Assembly: GCF_902499335.1 (NCBI RefSeq)
Contig: NZ_CABVQK010000007.1
Span: 124,001-188,000 of the forward strand
DNA length: 64,000 nucleotides
Origin: Burkholderia lata
GTDB lineage: Bacteria; Pseudomonadota; Gammaproteobacteria; Burkholderiales; Burkholderiaceae
Reading direction: 5' to 3'
Shown: in pieces, positions 26,202 to 36,600 of the stretch
How the letters are laid out: the number at the start of each line of letters is the position of its first letter
How positions within the stretch are numbered: the first letter of the stretch is position 1
Made by a program: the position numbers and the translations under genes
Notes under the pieces: model-generated
Seen by the model: the letters and a program-made list of their open reading frames with translations, nothing else
Told to the model about the DNA's origin: nothing
Database searches by the model: none

Positions 26202-27890
26202 TCAGGCTCCGATCTTGTGGCGGGTGCGGGCGAGCAGGATCACGGGCACGAGCCCGGCCAGCACGATCGCGAGCGCGGCGACCGCGCCTTCCTCGTAGGT
26301 GCCGCGCGCGGCTTCCGCATACAGCCAGGTCGCGAGCGTGTCGAAGTTCAGCGGGCGCAGCAGCAGCGTCGCCGGCAATTCCTTCATCGCGTCGACGAAC
26401 ACCAGCAGTGCGCTCGTCGTGAGCGCGGGCCGCAGCAGCGGCAGGTGCACGCGGCGCAGCGTGCCGCCGGCCGTCTCGCCGAGCGAGCGCGCGGCCTGTT
26501 CCAGCGACGGCGGAATGCGCGCGAGACCGGCCTCGATGCTGCCGGCCGGGATCGCGAGAAAGCGCACGGTATAGGCGATCACGAGCGCGGCTGCCGAGCC
26601 CATCAGCAGCAGCCCGTCGCGGCCGAGCACCGCGCCGAACAGCCGGTCGGCCGCGGCGAACGGGATCAGCAGGCCGATTGCGAGCACGGTGCCCGGTACC
26701 GCATAGCCGAGGCTCGCGATTCTCGCGCACACGCGGGCGGGGCCCGCGCGGGCGCTGTCGCGTTGCGCGCGCGCGGCCCATGCGACGACGAGCCCGCACA
26801 AGAGTGTCGCGACGGTGGCGGCGGTGGCGATCGTCAGCGTGTTCGCGAGCCCCGTCATCAATTGTTCGGATACACCGCCGACCAGATGCAGCCGCTTGGC
26901 CGTTTCGACCGCGAGATATGCGGCCGGCGCGCCGAAGCCTAGCACCACGGGCAGCCAGCAGAGTACGGCGGCGCCGAACGCGGATACGCCGGTGAGGCGG
27001 CGCGGCGCGATCGGCCGCATGCGCCGGCCATGCGCGTAGCGCTGGCGGCGGCGCCCGTAGCGTTCGAGCACGATCATGCCGACGACGATCGCGAGCATTG
27101 CCAGCGCGATCTGCGCGGCGCCGGCAAGATCGGAGCGTGTGATCCACGTCGTATAGACGGATACGGTCAGCGTCTGCACGCCGAGGAATTCCGACGCGCC
27201 GATGTCGTTCAGTGTTTCGAGCAGCGCGAGGCTCACGCCGACCGCGATCGCGGGCCGCGCAAGCGGCACGACGACGCGCCAGAACGTCGCGACGCGTCCT
27301 GCACCGAGCGTACGCGCGGCTTCGAGCAGGCTCGCGGACTGCATGACGAACATCGCGCGTGTGCTCAGGTAAACATACGGATACAGCACGAAGCCGAGCA
27401 CGAAGATTGCGCCGGGCAGCGAGCGCAGGTCGGGCAGGCGGAACTGGCGCGGGCTGTCGAAGCCGAGCAGCCAGCGGATCGCGCCCTGGACGGGGCCGAT
27501 CGGGTGCAGCAGGTCGAGATATGCGAACGCGACGATGTAGGTGGGCACGGCGAGCGGCAGCAGCAGCGCCCACGTCAGGATCCGGCGGCCCGGGAAGTCG
27601 TACGCGGTGACGAGCCACGCGCAGCCGGTGCCGACGATCGACACGATCGCGCCGACGCCCGCGAGCAGCAGCAGCGTATTGACGAGCGCCTGCGGCAGCA
27701 CGAATTCGGCGAGATGCCGCCAGTGCGCGAGATCGGCATCGAACGCGGCGGCCACGAGCACCGCGAGCGGCGCCGCGACCGCCGCCGCGATCGCCAGCGC
27801 GGCGATCAGCCACAGGCTGCCCGCGCGCGGCCGCAGGCGCGGCCGGCACGGCGGCCGGCGCGTGCCGGCGGTTGTTGCGTCAGTTGTCAA
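26202..27890 (-). CDS. fbpB: Ferric iron ABC transporter permease, fused double domain
   Basis: The 562-residue product contains two homologous permease halves, each ending with a membrane-coupling EAA loop (L-L-E-A-A-R-T-L-G-A-G-R in the first half and L-E-Q-A-A-R-S-L-G-E-T-A-G-G-T in the second). About 12 membrane helices are expected. This is the FbpB/SfuB layout for ferric iron uptake from the periplasm. The start overlaps the end of fbpA by 11 bp, and fbpC follows after 4 bp, so the three genes form one operon fbpA-fbpB-fbpC on the minus strand. ATG 27890 was chosen as the first start before the first hydrophobic helix. Confidence 0.88.
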   Translation of the reverse strand: MTTDATTAGTRRPPCRPRLRPRAGSLWLIAALAIAAAVAAPLAVLVAAAFDADLAHWRHLAEFVLPQALVNTLLLLAGVGAIVSIVGTGCAWLVTAYDFPGRRILTWALLLPLAVPTYIVAFAYLDLLHPIGPVQGAIRWLLGFDSPRQFRLPDLRSLPGAIFVLGFVLYPYVYLSTRAMFVMQSASLLEAARTLGAGRVATFWRVVVPLARPAIAVGVSLALLETLNDIGASEFLGVQTLTVSVYTTWITRSDLAGAAQIALAMLAIVVGMIVLERYGRRRQRYAHGRRMRPIAPRRLTGVSAFGAAVLCWLPVVLGFGAPAAYLAVETAKRLHLVGGVSEQLMTGLANTLTIATAATVATLLCGLVVAWAARAQRDSARAGPARVCARIASLGYAVPGTVLAIGLLIPFAAADRLFGAVLGRDGLLLMGSAAALVIAYTVRFLAIPAGSIEAGLARIPPSLEQAARSLGETAGGTLRRVHLPLLRPALTTSALLVFVDAMKELPATLLLRPLNFDTLATWLYAEAARGTYEEGAVAALAIVLAGLVPVILLARTRHKIGA

Positions 27891-28923
27891 AACCGACCTT
27901 GTCGACGAGCTGGCTCGCCTGCTTGCGATGCTTCGCGATGTCCGCCAGCGGCAGCGGGTCGATCTTCAGCGTGCCGAAGCTGGCGATCACCGGGTCGAGC
28001 TTCACGTTCGCGCGCACCGGGTATTCGTAGTTCGCCTGCGCATACAGCGCCTGCGCTTCCGGCGACACGAGGTATTCGAGCAGTTTCACCGCGTTGGCCT
28101 TGTGCGGCGCGTGCTTCGCGACCGTCGCGCCGCTGATGTTCACGTGCGTGCCGCCGCTCTTCGCGTTAGCGAACGTCGGCCGCACGACCTTGATCGCGTC
28201 CCCCCACTTGCGCGCATCGCTGCCGGGTTCCGCATTCTTCATGTGACCGACGTAGTAGGCATTTGCGAGGCCGACGTCGCAGATGCCGCCGAGGATGTCG
28301 CGCGCGACGTCGCGGTCGCCGCCCGTCGCCTTGCGTGCGAGGTTCGCCTTCACGCCGCGCAGCCACTTCTCGGTGGCCGCTTCGCCGTCGTGCGCGATCA
28401 TCGCCGCGACGAGCGCCGTGTTGTACGGATGCTGGCCCGAGCGGATGCAGACCTTGCCCTTCCATTTCGGATCGGCGAGATCCTCGTAACGGAACGCGTC
28501 GACCTTCAGGTCCTTCTCGACGTACAGCACGCGGTCGCGCAGCGACAGCGCGTACCAGTCGCCGTTCGCGCCGCGCAGGTTCGCGGGAATCGCGTCGTCG
28601 AGCGCCTTCGAGCGCACCGGCTGCGTGAGCCCGCCGTCGACGAGGTCGAGCAGGTTGCCGACGTCGACCGTCATCAGCACGTCGGCCGGCGACTGCGCGC
28701 CTTCCGCCTTCACGCGTTCGAGCAGGCCGTCCTTCACGAACACCGTGTTGACCTTGACGCCGCTCTGCTTCGTGAACGCGTCGATGAGCGGCTGGATCAG
28801 CTTCGGTTCGCGGGTGGTGTACAGGCTCACTTCCTCGGCCGCGTGGGCCAGCGGCGCGAATGCGGCGGCGGCAAGGGCGAGGGCGCCGGCAAGCGGCAGC
28901 AGGCGGGTGCGCGGATTCGACAT
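27880..28923 (-). CDS. fbpA: Periplasmic ferric iron-binding protein (FbpA type)
   Basis: The 347-residue product has a signal peptide (first about 28 residues, ending A-H-A-A) and a class of periplasmic binding fold shared with FbpA and transferrin-like proteins. The Tyr pair in A-N-A-Y-Y-V-G-H (Tyr223-Tyr224) and the V-S-L-Y-T-T-R-E-P start match known iron ligands. It captures free or chelated ferric ion and hands it to FbpB. It is the first gene of the operon. A Fur box would be expected in the 243 bp upstream (28924-29166), but I could not find a convincing one. Confidence 0.9.
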   Translation of the reverse strand: MSNPRTRLLPLAGALALAAAAFAPLAHAAEEVSLYTTREPKLIQPLIDAFTKQSGVKVNTVFVKDGLLERVKAEGAQSPADVLMTVDVGNLLDLVDGGLTQPVRSKALDDAIPANLRGANGDWYALSLRDRVLYVEKDLKVDAFRYEDLADPKWKGKVCIRSGQHPYNTALVAAMIAHDGEAATEKWLRGVKANLARKATGGDRDVARDILGGICDVGLANAYYVGHMKNAEPGSDARKWGDAIKVVRPTFANAKSGGTHVNISGATVAKHAPHKANAVKLLEYLVSPEAQALYAQANYEYPVRANVKLDPVIASFGTLKIDPLPLADIAKHRKQASQLVDKVGFDN

Positions 28924-29166
28924 GAAGACTCCGGAAGGGGCAGGTGGACGAAGGGAGCGTTCCGGGGCGCGCCTGCCGCCCGAGCGACCCGAAACATTAC
29001 AAAATGAAAGACTCGAGATTCTAGATCGAAATGGGAACGGTTATCAAATGAAAGCTTGCGGCGGGCGGGGGGAGGAGGGGAAAGAGGATCGGAAACGGGG
29101 CGTCGCAGCGGGGGCGCAAGCGCGTAGAATGCCCGCTTCGACGAATTTGACGGAGTCGCCCCGACC

Positions 29167-29328
29167 ATGAACGATCAGCGCAAGAAGAACCCTGTCCGCA
29201 ACGTGAGCATCCTGATCGTCGTGGCCGTGCTGCTCGTGATCGGGACGATCCTGTACAACGCGATTTCGCAGAAGCACGCGTACGACGAGGCCCATCCGGC
29301 CGAGGCCGCGAGCGCGGCGTCGCACTGA
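29167..29328 (+). CDS. 53-residue single-helix membrane protein
   Basis: A short gene reading M-N-D-Q-R-K-K-N-P-V-R-N then one 18-residue hydrophobic helix (V-S-I-L-I-V-V-A-V-L-L-V-I-G-T-I-L-Y) and a polar Ala/His/Glu tail. The layout fits a bitopic inner-membrane protein with a cytoplasmic basic start. GGAG lies 11 bases before the ATG and a TAGAAT -10-like box at 29125-29130 upstream. It sits divergent from fbpA and convergent with the permease gene. The function is unknown; too short for standard gene finders, but coding pattern and signals support it. Confidence 0.6.
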   Translation: MNDQRKKNPVRNVSILIVVAVLLVIGTILYNAISQKHAYDEAHPAEAASAASH

Positions 29329-29476
29329 CGTGCCGGTGCGCGGCCCGGCGGGCCACGCACGTGGGGTGGATGTGAAGGAGATGAGTCCCCGGCTGTCGGC
29401 GAGGCAAATGCCACGCGGTGCAGGGGAAGAAGCGGGCGCCTGAACTGGCGCGCCGCGTACGCGGGTCAGCCGTGCG

Positions 29477-30844
29477 TCAACGTGACGCAGGGGCGAACTT
29501 CGGGCGGATCCGTGCGTAGAACACGAGCGCCAGCAGCGCGAGCCAGGCCGCGCCGACATACAGCGCGACGCGCGTGTCCTCGAACCAGCCGAGCATCACG
29601 ATCACGAAACCCATGAACGCGATCGTCAGTGCCGGCGCGACCGGCCACAACGGCACCTTGAACTTCAGCGCCGCGACTTCGGCGTTCGACAGCCGGCGGC
29701 GCATCGCGACCTGCGACAGCAGGATCATCAGCCACACCCACACGGTGGCGAACGTCGCGATCGCCGCGACCATCAGGAATACGTCCTTCGGCATCAGGTA
29801 GTTGAGCAGCACGCCGACGAGCAGCGCGAGCGCCATCACGAGCACCGTGACCCACGGCACGCCGTGGCGCGACGTGGTCATCAGCACGCGCGGCGCCTGG
29901 CCCTGGCGCGCCATCCCGAACATCATCCGGCCCGCGCCGAAGATGTCGCTGTTGATCGCGGAGATCGCCGCGCTGATCACCACCAGGTTGAGGATCGTCG
30001 CGGCCGACTTCACGCCGAGCGCCGAGAAGATCTGCACGAACGGGCTGCCGTCGCCGCCGACACCGGTCCACGGGCTGATCGACATCAGTACGACCATCGT
30101 CAGCACGTAGAACAGCAGGATACGCGCGGGCACCGCGTTGATCGCGCGCGGAATCACGCGCTCCGGATCCTTTGCCTCGCCGGCGCTCATGCCGATCACC
30201 TCGATTCCGCCGTACGCGAAGATCACGACCGACAGCGACGCGATCAGCCCGCCGATGCCGTTCGGCAGGAAGCCGCCATGGTTCCACAGGTTCGCGAACG
30301 TCGGCACGTCGGCCGAGTGACCAAAGTGCATGCCGGTCAGCAGGATCGCGACGCCGCCGCCGATCATCGCGACGATCGCGCCGACCTTGATGATCGACAG
30401 CCAGAACTCCAGCTCGCCGAACACCTTCACATGGCACAGGTTCAGCCCGCAGATGATCGCGACGACGCCGAGCACCCAGATCCACTGCGGGACATCCGGA
30501 AACCAGAAACCCATGTAGATGCCGAACGCGGTGATGTCGGCGATCGCGACGATCACCATTTCGAGCGTGTAGGTCCAGCCGGTGACGAATCCGGCGAACG
30601 GGCCGAGGTTCTCGGTCGCGTAGTGGCCGAACGAGCCGGCGACGGGTTCGCGCACGGCCATCTCGCCGAGCGCGCGCATCACCATGTAGACGGCCGCGCC
30701 GCCCAGGATGTACGCCAGGATCACGGCCGGGCCCGCGAGCTGGATCGCGGACGCCGAACCGTAGAACAGGCCCGTGCCGATCGCCGAACCCAGCGCGAGA
30801 AAGCGGATGTGCCGCGCGCTCAGGTGGCGCTGCAAGTTTTTCAT
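29477..30844 (-). CDS. Amino acid permease (APC family, ProY/HutT-like)
   Basis: The 455-residue product has about 12 membrane helices and the amino acid-polyamine-organocation family start [21 protein letters not shown]. It is close in style to ProY, GabP and HutT proton symporters. ATG 30844 was chosen because GGAGAC lies just upstream and the family N terminus begins there; the frame is open to 31018 but that part is not membrane-like. The palindrome at 30903-30920, containing TGTATATACA, resembles the operator of the histidine-utilisation repressor HutC. Histidine or urocanate is therefore a likely substrate, by inference. Confidence 0.8.
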   Translation of the reverse strand: MKNLQRHLSARHIRFLALGSAIGTGLFYGSASAIQLAGPAVILAYILGGAAVYMVMRALGEMAVREPVAGSFGHYATENLGPFAGFVTGWTYTLEMVIVAIADITAFGIYMGFWFPDVPQWIWVLGVVAIICGLNLCHVKVFGELEFWLSIIKVGAIVAMIGGGVAILLTGMHFGHSADVPTFANLWNHGGFLPNGIGGLIASLSVVIFAYGGIEVIGMSAGEAKDPERVIPRAINAVPARILLFYVLTMVVLMSISPWTGVGGDGSPFVQIFSALGVKSAATILNLVVISAAISAINSDIFGAGRMMFGMARQGQAPRVLMTTSRHGVPWVTVLVMALALLVGVLLNYLMPKDVFLMVAAIATFATVWVWLMILLSQVAMRRRLSNAEVAALKFKVPLWPVAPALTIAFMGFVIVMLGWFEDTRVALYVGAAWLALLALVFYARIRPKFAPASR

Positions 30845-30902
30845 CGTGTCTCCGATATCGTTATGCGACGGACCGGGCGAGCGGGGCCGGTCCGATTGGC
30901 TC

Positions 30903-30920
30903 AAGTTGTATATACAACTT
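30903..30920. promoter_or_regulatory. 18-bp perfect palindrome, HutC/GntR-type operator
   Basis: AAGTTGTATATACAACTT is a perfect 18-bp palindrome 59 bp before the permease start codon. Its core TGTATATACA matches the operator recognised by the GntR-family repressor HutC in Pseudomonas and Klebsiella, from established knowledge of that regulon. No hut genes lie in this window. Confidence 0.65.
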
Positions 30921-31134
30921 AAATGTGAACGAATGATAACAAGCCAGGCCGGGTGACCGGAATCGGGTATTCCCTGACTGGCGCGACGGGCGCAATAGGG
31001 GGCCGGGCGGTTGCGCAACGAGGGCGCAGGCCGCGTGGAACGGGCGGGTCATGCTTCGGGGATCGTTGAATCGGGGAGCGCCGCGGCCGATCCGCGGCAT
31101 GCGCGGGCCGGCCACCGGCGGGGTAAAGCCGCGC

Positions 31135-33426
31135 TCAGGCGGGCAGGCGGATCACGCTCGCATCCTTGCGGATCAGCAGCGACGACGCGAGCATCTGCTT
31201 GCACTGGTGCGCGAGCACCTTCAGGTCGTGCGTGAGCTCGGCACCCACCGCATCGGATTTCTCCGCGGACACGACCATCGCGTCGAGGTCGCGCGTGATC
31301 TGCTTCGACGCGTCGAGCTGGTCGGCGGGCGGCGGCTCGCCGGCCTCGGCCTTCTCGAGATTGTCGAGCACCGCGGCGAGGCCGCGATGCAGCGCGTCGT
31401 CGTGGAGGATGCTGCCGTCGGCCGCGCAGGCCGTGCGGATCAGCGGCGCGGCGGCCGTGATCTGCGCGCCGAGCACGTGCGTCTGCACGAGCAGGTCGTT
31501 CAGTTCGGGCACGAAGCGCTGGTGCGCCTTCGGCTCGATCATCATCCGCTGGAACGCCTGCCCGAGATTCGCGAACGCGATGTGCACGTCCTTGCGCGCG
31601 AGGCGGTAGCGGTAGTCGTCGTCGAGGGTCGTGGTCGGCGTCTCGATCGCCGCCGCGACGACCGGCACGACGGCCGCACCGTCGGCGACCGGCACCGGCG
31701 GCGGCGACACGCCGCGCCCGGCGCGCCACACAGCCTCGAAATACTTGCGGGTGGCGGTGAGCATGTCGGCGACCTGCTTGCCCATCAGCCGGTATTCCCA
31801 GTACGGGAACAGCCGGCTCGCGGCGATCGCGATCATGCAGCCGACCACGGTGTCGATCGCGCGCTCGCCGATGATCCGCATGCTGCCCGGCGCGAGCAGG
31901 TGGAACATCAGCAGCACGTACGACGACGTGAACACGACGCTCGCCGCGTAGTTGAACAGCAGCAGGCTGTAGCTCATCACCATCGACGCGAACATGATCG
32001 CGATCAGCAGGTGCGGCTCCTTCACCGTGTAGATCAGCGCGATGCTCGCCGCGCAGCCGATCAGCGTGCCGATGATCCGCTGCGCGTTGCGCTGCTTGGT
32101 GAGCGAGTAGCCGGGTTTCAGGATGATGATGGTCGTCATCACGATCCAGTACGCGTTCGTGAGCGGCAGCAGCCGGCCGAGCCAGAACGCGACCGCCACC
32201 CCGATCGTCACGCGCAGCGCGTGGCGGAAGCTCGGCGAGCGCATGTTCAGGTTCGAGAAGATCAGCAGCGGCGACATCCGGCGGCGCTGCAGGAAGCGCG
32301 TGAGCGCCTTGTCGATCTTCAGTTCGGTTTGCTGCGGATCGGCATGGCCCGACAGGTTGCGGCGCATCCGGTCGATCAGGCGCGTCGCGCTCCAGATGCG
32401 CCGGAACGTGGCCAGCACGGCCGCATACGCTTCCGCGTTGGTGGCCGGGAAGTTCTTCTTGCGCATCAGCTCGATCTCGTACTCGATCGCGCGCAGTTCG
32501 GCCTTCACGCTGATCCGTGAATGCGGTGCGCGGTTTTCGAGCACCGCGAGGCCGATCTCCTCGAGATCGGCGGCCGCCTTGCAGATCAGGTCGCGGTAGA
32601 AAATGATGAGATCGGAGCCGCCGAACGTATTGCGCACCAGCGGGTAATCGGTGTGCGCGCCGACGAACAGCTCGTGCAGGTCGACGCTGTTGATGAACAG
32701 GTTGTACATCGTCGTGCGGCCGGGATCGAGCTTGCCGCGGCGCAGCTTCGGCAGGTTGCGCAGCACGATGTCACGCGCGGTTTCCTGGGTTTCGACCGCC
32801 GTGATCTGCTTGGCGACGAGATTGCGATAGCACTCGTCGAGATCGGCATCGAGATCGTAGAACTGCGCACGCGCGAGCAGGTAGTCGGCGCAGGCGAACA
32901 GGCTCTCTGCGAGTGCCTGCTGCTCGATCCGGCGCGCCTGCCATTGCGACACGAGCGTGGCCCAGTACGTGTACCAGAGGCCGCCCGCGAGAATCCAGCC
33001 GGCGTTGATGAACGCCTGCAGCGGCGTGAACTTCTCCTCGAGCGTCATCACCATCATGAACAGCGTCGCGAAGCTGATCTGCGGCCAGCGGTTGCCGTAG
33101 ACGACGATCAGCGACAGCACGAAGGTGAGCGGCACGATGGCGAGCCACAGCACGAAGATGTTCGGTGTCGCAAGGCCGGTTGCGAGCGCGGCCAGAAAAC
33201 CGATCACGCTGCAAGCGAGCATTTCGTTGTGCTTGTACTTGAGCGGGCCCGGCATGTCGACGACGCATGCGCCGAGCGCGCCCGTCGAGATCGTGAAGCC
33301 GAGCTCCCGGTTGTGAAACACGATCAGGCACAGCACGGCCGGCAGCGAGACACCGACCGCGATCCGCAGGCCGCCGAAAAAGTACTGGCTGTAGAAAAAC
33401 TTTCTGATTTCGACCGAATAGCGCAT
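31135..33426 (-). CDS. FUSC/YccS-family inner-membrane protein
   Basis: The 763-residue protein has two blocks of predicted membrane helices (around residues 20-180 and 410-540) separated and followed by long cytoplasmic helical regions. This is the layout of the FUSC family, which includes aromatic acid efflux (AaeB) and YccS proteins. The second block shows A-Y-W-I-V-M-T-T-I-I-I-L-K-P-G-Y-S, a recognisable family stretch. Transport of aromatic or weak acids is suggested by the family only. ATG 33426 was chosen because the conserved region begins M-R-Y-S-V-E-I-R-K-F-F-Y-S. The last 100 residues form soluble helices. It is divergent from recC with a 182-bp shared promoter gap. Confidence 0.75.
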   Translation of the reverse strand: MRYSVEIRKFFYSQYFFGGLRIAVGVSLPAVLCLIVFHNRELGFTISTGALGACVVDMPGPLKYKHNEMLACSVIGFLAALATGLATPNIFVLWLAIVPLTFVLSLIVVYGNRWPQISFATLFMMVMTLEEKFTPLQAFINAGWILAGGLWYTYWATLVSQWQARRIEQQALAESLFACADYLLARAQFYDLDADLDECYRNLVAKQITAVETQETARDIVLRNLPKLRRGKLDPGRTTMYNLFINSVDLHELFVGAHTDYPLVRNTFGGSDLIIFYRDLICKAAADLEEIGLAVLENRAPHSRISVKAELRAIEYEIELMRKKNFPATNAEAYAAVLATFRRIWSATRLIDRMRRNLSGHADPQQTELKIDKALTRFLQRRRMSPLLIFSNLNMRSPSFRHALRVTIGVAVAFWLGRLLPLTNAYWIVMTTIIILKPGYSLTKQRNAQRIIGTLIGCAASIALIYTVKEPHLLIAIMFASMVMSYSLLLFNYAASVVFTSSYVLLMFHLLAPGSMRIIGERAIDTVVGCMIAIAASRLFPYWEYRLMGKQVADMLTATRKYFEAVWRAGRGVSPPPVPVADGAAVVPVVAAAIETPTTTLDDDYRYRLARKDVHIAFANLGQAFQRMMIEPKAHQRFVPELNDLLVQTHVLGAQITAAAPLIRTACAADGSILHDDALHRGLAAVLDNLEKAEAGEPPPADQLDASKQITRDLDAMVVSAEKSDAVGAELTHDLKVLAHQCKQMLASSLLIRKDASVIRLPA

Positions 33427-33608
33427 CGATGGGCTGAATAGCAGACGAAGACGCCCGGGGGCGGCATCTTGACTGGCGACGAGTCTATCGTATTTCGCGG
33501 TCCGCAAAACCTGGCTTTCCGGACGAGGTCCGCGACGGCGGTCCATTTGCTATCCTTGGTGATCCTGTTCGCCCGGCCCGGCCGGCGCGAGGTTCCGACG
33601 CCTGCTTC

Positions 33609-36600
33609 ATGCTCCATCTCTTCTATTCGAACCGTCACGAAACGCTGGCCGACGCGCTGCTCGAGGATCTGGCCGCGTTCCCGGCCCGCAACGGCCCGTG
33701 GGCGCCGCAACAGGTCATCGTGCCGAGCGCGGCGCTGCGCCGCCGTCTCGAGCTCGACATCGCCGCGCGCAACGGCGTGTGCGCGAACGTCGAGTTCACC
33801 TATCTCGCGCAATGGCTGTGGGCGCAGATCGGCCGCGTGCTGACGGTGCCCGCGCGTTCGCCGTTCGCACCCGACCGCCTCGTGTGGCGCTGCTACCGGC
33901 TGTTCGCGCAGGCGTCCGACGGGGCGCCGTGGCTCGCGTCGCCGCGGCTGGCCGCGTATCTGTCCGCGTCCGACGATGCAATGCGCTACGAGCTCGCGCA
34001 CCGCGTGGCTGCCGTGCTCGATCACTACCTGACCTATCGTCCCGAATGGCTCGCCGCATGGCAGGCCGGCGAATCCGTGCTCGCGGGCGATGGGGCGCCG
34101 CGCGGGATCAGCGACGCCGCGCGCGACGACGAGCGCTGGCAGGCGGCGCTGTGGCGCGCGCTGCTCGCCGAGCTGAGCGACAGCGGCACGCCGCCGGCGC
34201 ACCGTTTCCTCGTCGAGGCGCGCCATCTCGATGCTGAAACCATCGCGCGCGCGGACTGGCCGGAATCGGTCAGCGTGTTCGCGCTGCCGACGATGCCGCC
34301 GCTGCATGTCGCATTGCTGCGCGAGCTGTCGCGCTGGATCGACGTGCGCGTCTATGCGCTGAACCCGTGCCGTGAATTCTGGTTCGACATCGTGACCGCC
34401 GCGCATGCCGAGGCGCTCGATGCGGCCGGGCGGCTCGACTACCAGGAAGTCGGCCATCCGCTGCTCGCCGAATGGGGCAGGCAGACCCAGGCGCAGCTGC
34501 ACATGCTGCACGAACTGACTGAAAGCGCCGCGTCGGGCGACGCGTCGCGTTTCGTCGAGAATCCCGCGCCGACGTGGCTCGCGCGCGTGCAGAACGCGAT
34601 CCTCGAACTGCAGCCGGAGGCCGAAACCGGCGACGCACCGGCCGAGCGCGGGATCGAGGTGCACGTGTGCCACAGCCTCGCGCGTCAGCTCGAGGTGCTG
34701 CACGACCGGCTGCTCGCGTGGTTCGACGCCGACGCGAGCCTGCAGCCGTCCGACGTGCTCGTCGCGGTGGCCGATCTCGCGGCGGCCGGGCCGCTGATCG
34801 ACGCCGTGTTCGGCACGGCCGGCACCGGCGGTGCGCGCGTGCCTTACCGGATCACCGGCCTGCCGCCGTCGCAGGCGAACCCGGTCGCCCGCGTGCTGCT
34901 CGACTGGCTCGCGTTGCCGGAGCGGCAGGTCGGCGCGCCCGAGCTGGTCGAATGGCTGCGCGTCGACGCGGTGGCGGCGCGCTACGGCATCGATGCGGCC
35001 GCGCTGGAGACGGTGCAGACCTGGCTCGCGGCCGCCGGCGCGCGGCGCGGGCTGTCGCCGCTCGCGAGCGACGACGCGGCCGTGCCGTCGCCGCGCCATA
35101 CGTTCTCCGATGCGCTCGCGCGGCTCTTTCTCGGCTATGCGATGCCGGAAGGCGCGGCGCCGGTCGGCGCGTGGCTGCCGATCGAGGCGGCCACCGGCAG
35201 CGAGGCCGAACTGCTCGGCCGGCTCGCGCGCTTCACCGACGATCTCGACGGCTTCGCGCGGCGGCTGGCCGAATCGCATACGCCGCAAGGCTGGAGCGAA
35301 CTGTTCGCCGACACGCTCGCACGTTTCTTCGATTCGGGCGCCGCGTATGCGGACGCGCTCGCGGGCGTGCGCGATTCGCTCGACGCGATGCTCGCCGCGA
35401 TGACGGAGGGTGCGCCCGACGAAGCGTTGCCGGCAGCCGTCGTCCGGGCCGGGCTGGCCGCCGCGCTCGACGATCCGGCGCGCGGCGGGGTGCCGTGGGG
35501 CGGCGTCACGTTCTCGTCGCTGACGAGCCTGCGCGGCTTGCCGTATCGCGTCGTCTGCCTGCTCGGGATGGACGACGGCGTGCTGCCGAGTCTCGCGCGC
35601 GCGGACGAATTCGACCTGATGGCCGTATTGCCGAAGCTCGGCGACCGCCAGCGCCGCGACGACGAGCGCAACCTGTTTCTCGACCTGCTGCTCGCCGCGC
35701 GCGACCGGTTGCTGATCGCGTACACCGGCCGCAGCATTCGCGACAACGCGCCGTTGCCGCCCGCGGCACTCGTCGACGAACTGCTCGACCACCTCGCGCT
35801 CGTCACGGCGGGGCCCGACGCGGCGCCGGACGCGGTCGATGCCGCGCGGCGCGCCTTCGTCGTCGAGCATCCGCTGCAACCGTTCGCGGCCGCGTATTTC
35901 CAGCCCGGCAGCGAACTCGCTTCCTACGATGCCGAGCGTGCGACGCTCGCGACGCTGCTGGCCGCCGAGGCGTCGCGCGACGGGCCGCGCGAGCTGCCGT
36001 TCTTCGCGCAGCCGCTGCCGGCCGAACCGGTCGAGCCTGTCGCATTCAGCGAATTCGAACGCTTCTGGCGCCATCCCGCGCGTGCGCTGCTGCGCGCGCG
36101 GCTCGGCATCGTGCTCGCCGACGCGCAGGCCGAACTGCTCGATACCGAGCCGTTCGCGCTCGATTTCGCCGGCAGCGACGCGCTCGCCGAGCGCGTGCTC
36201 CCGTTGCTGATCGAGTCGGACGAGGGCGGCGTGCACGATCACGCGCTGCGCATTGCGGATGCGAGCCCCGAACTGCCGGGCGGCGCGACGGGCGCCGTGT
36301 GGCGCGACCAGGCGCTTGGCTCGATGACGCAACTCGCGTCGAACGTGCGCCGGGCGCTGGCCGACGGGATGGAGCGGCGGCCGTTCACGCTCACCGTCGT
36401 ACCGGCCTGGCCGGACACCGAACAGGCGCTGTTCGGCGCCGACGACGCGCTGCTGTCGGGCGACGCGGTGAGCGCGCCGCTCGAACTGCACGGCACGCTG
36501 AACCGGCTCACGCCGGCCGGGCAGATCATCTACCGCTATGCGCGGCCGAGTGCGCGCGACTACCTGTCCGCGTGGCTCGCGCACCTCGTCTACTGCGCGA

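Noticed and set aside
28924..29166. Possible Fur box upstream of fbpA
   Set aside because: No stretch comes close to the Fur consensus GATAATGATAATCATTATC.
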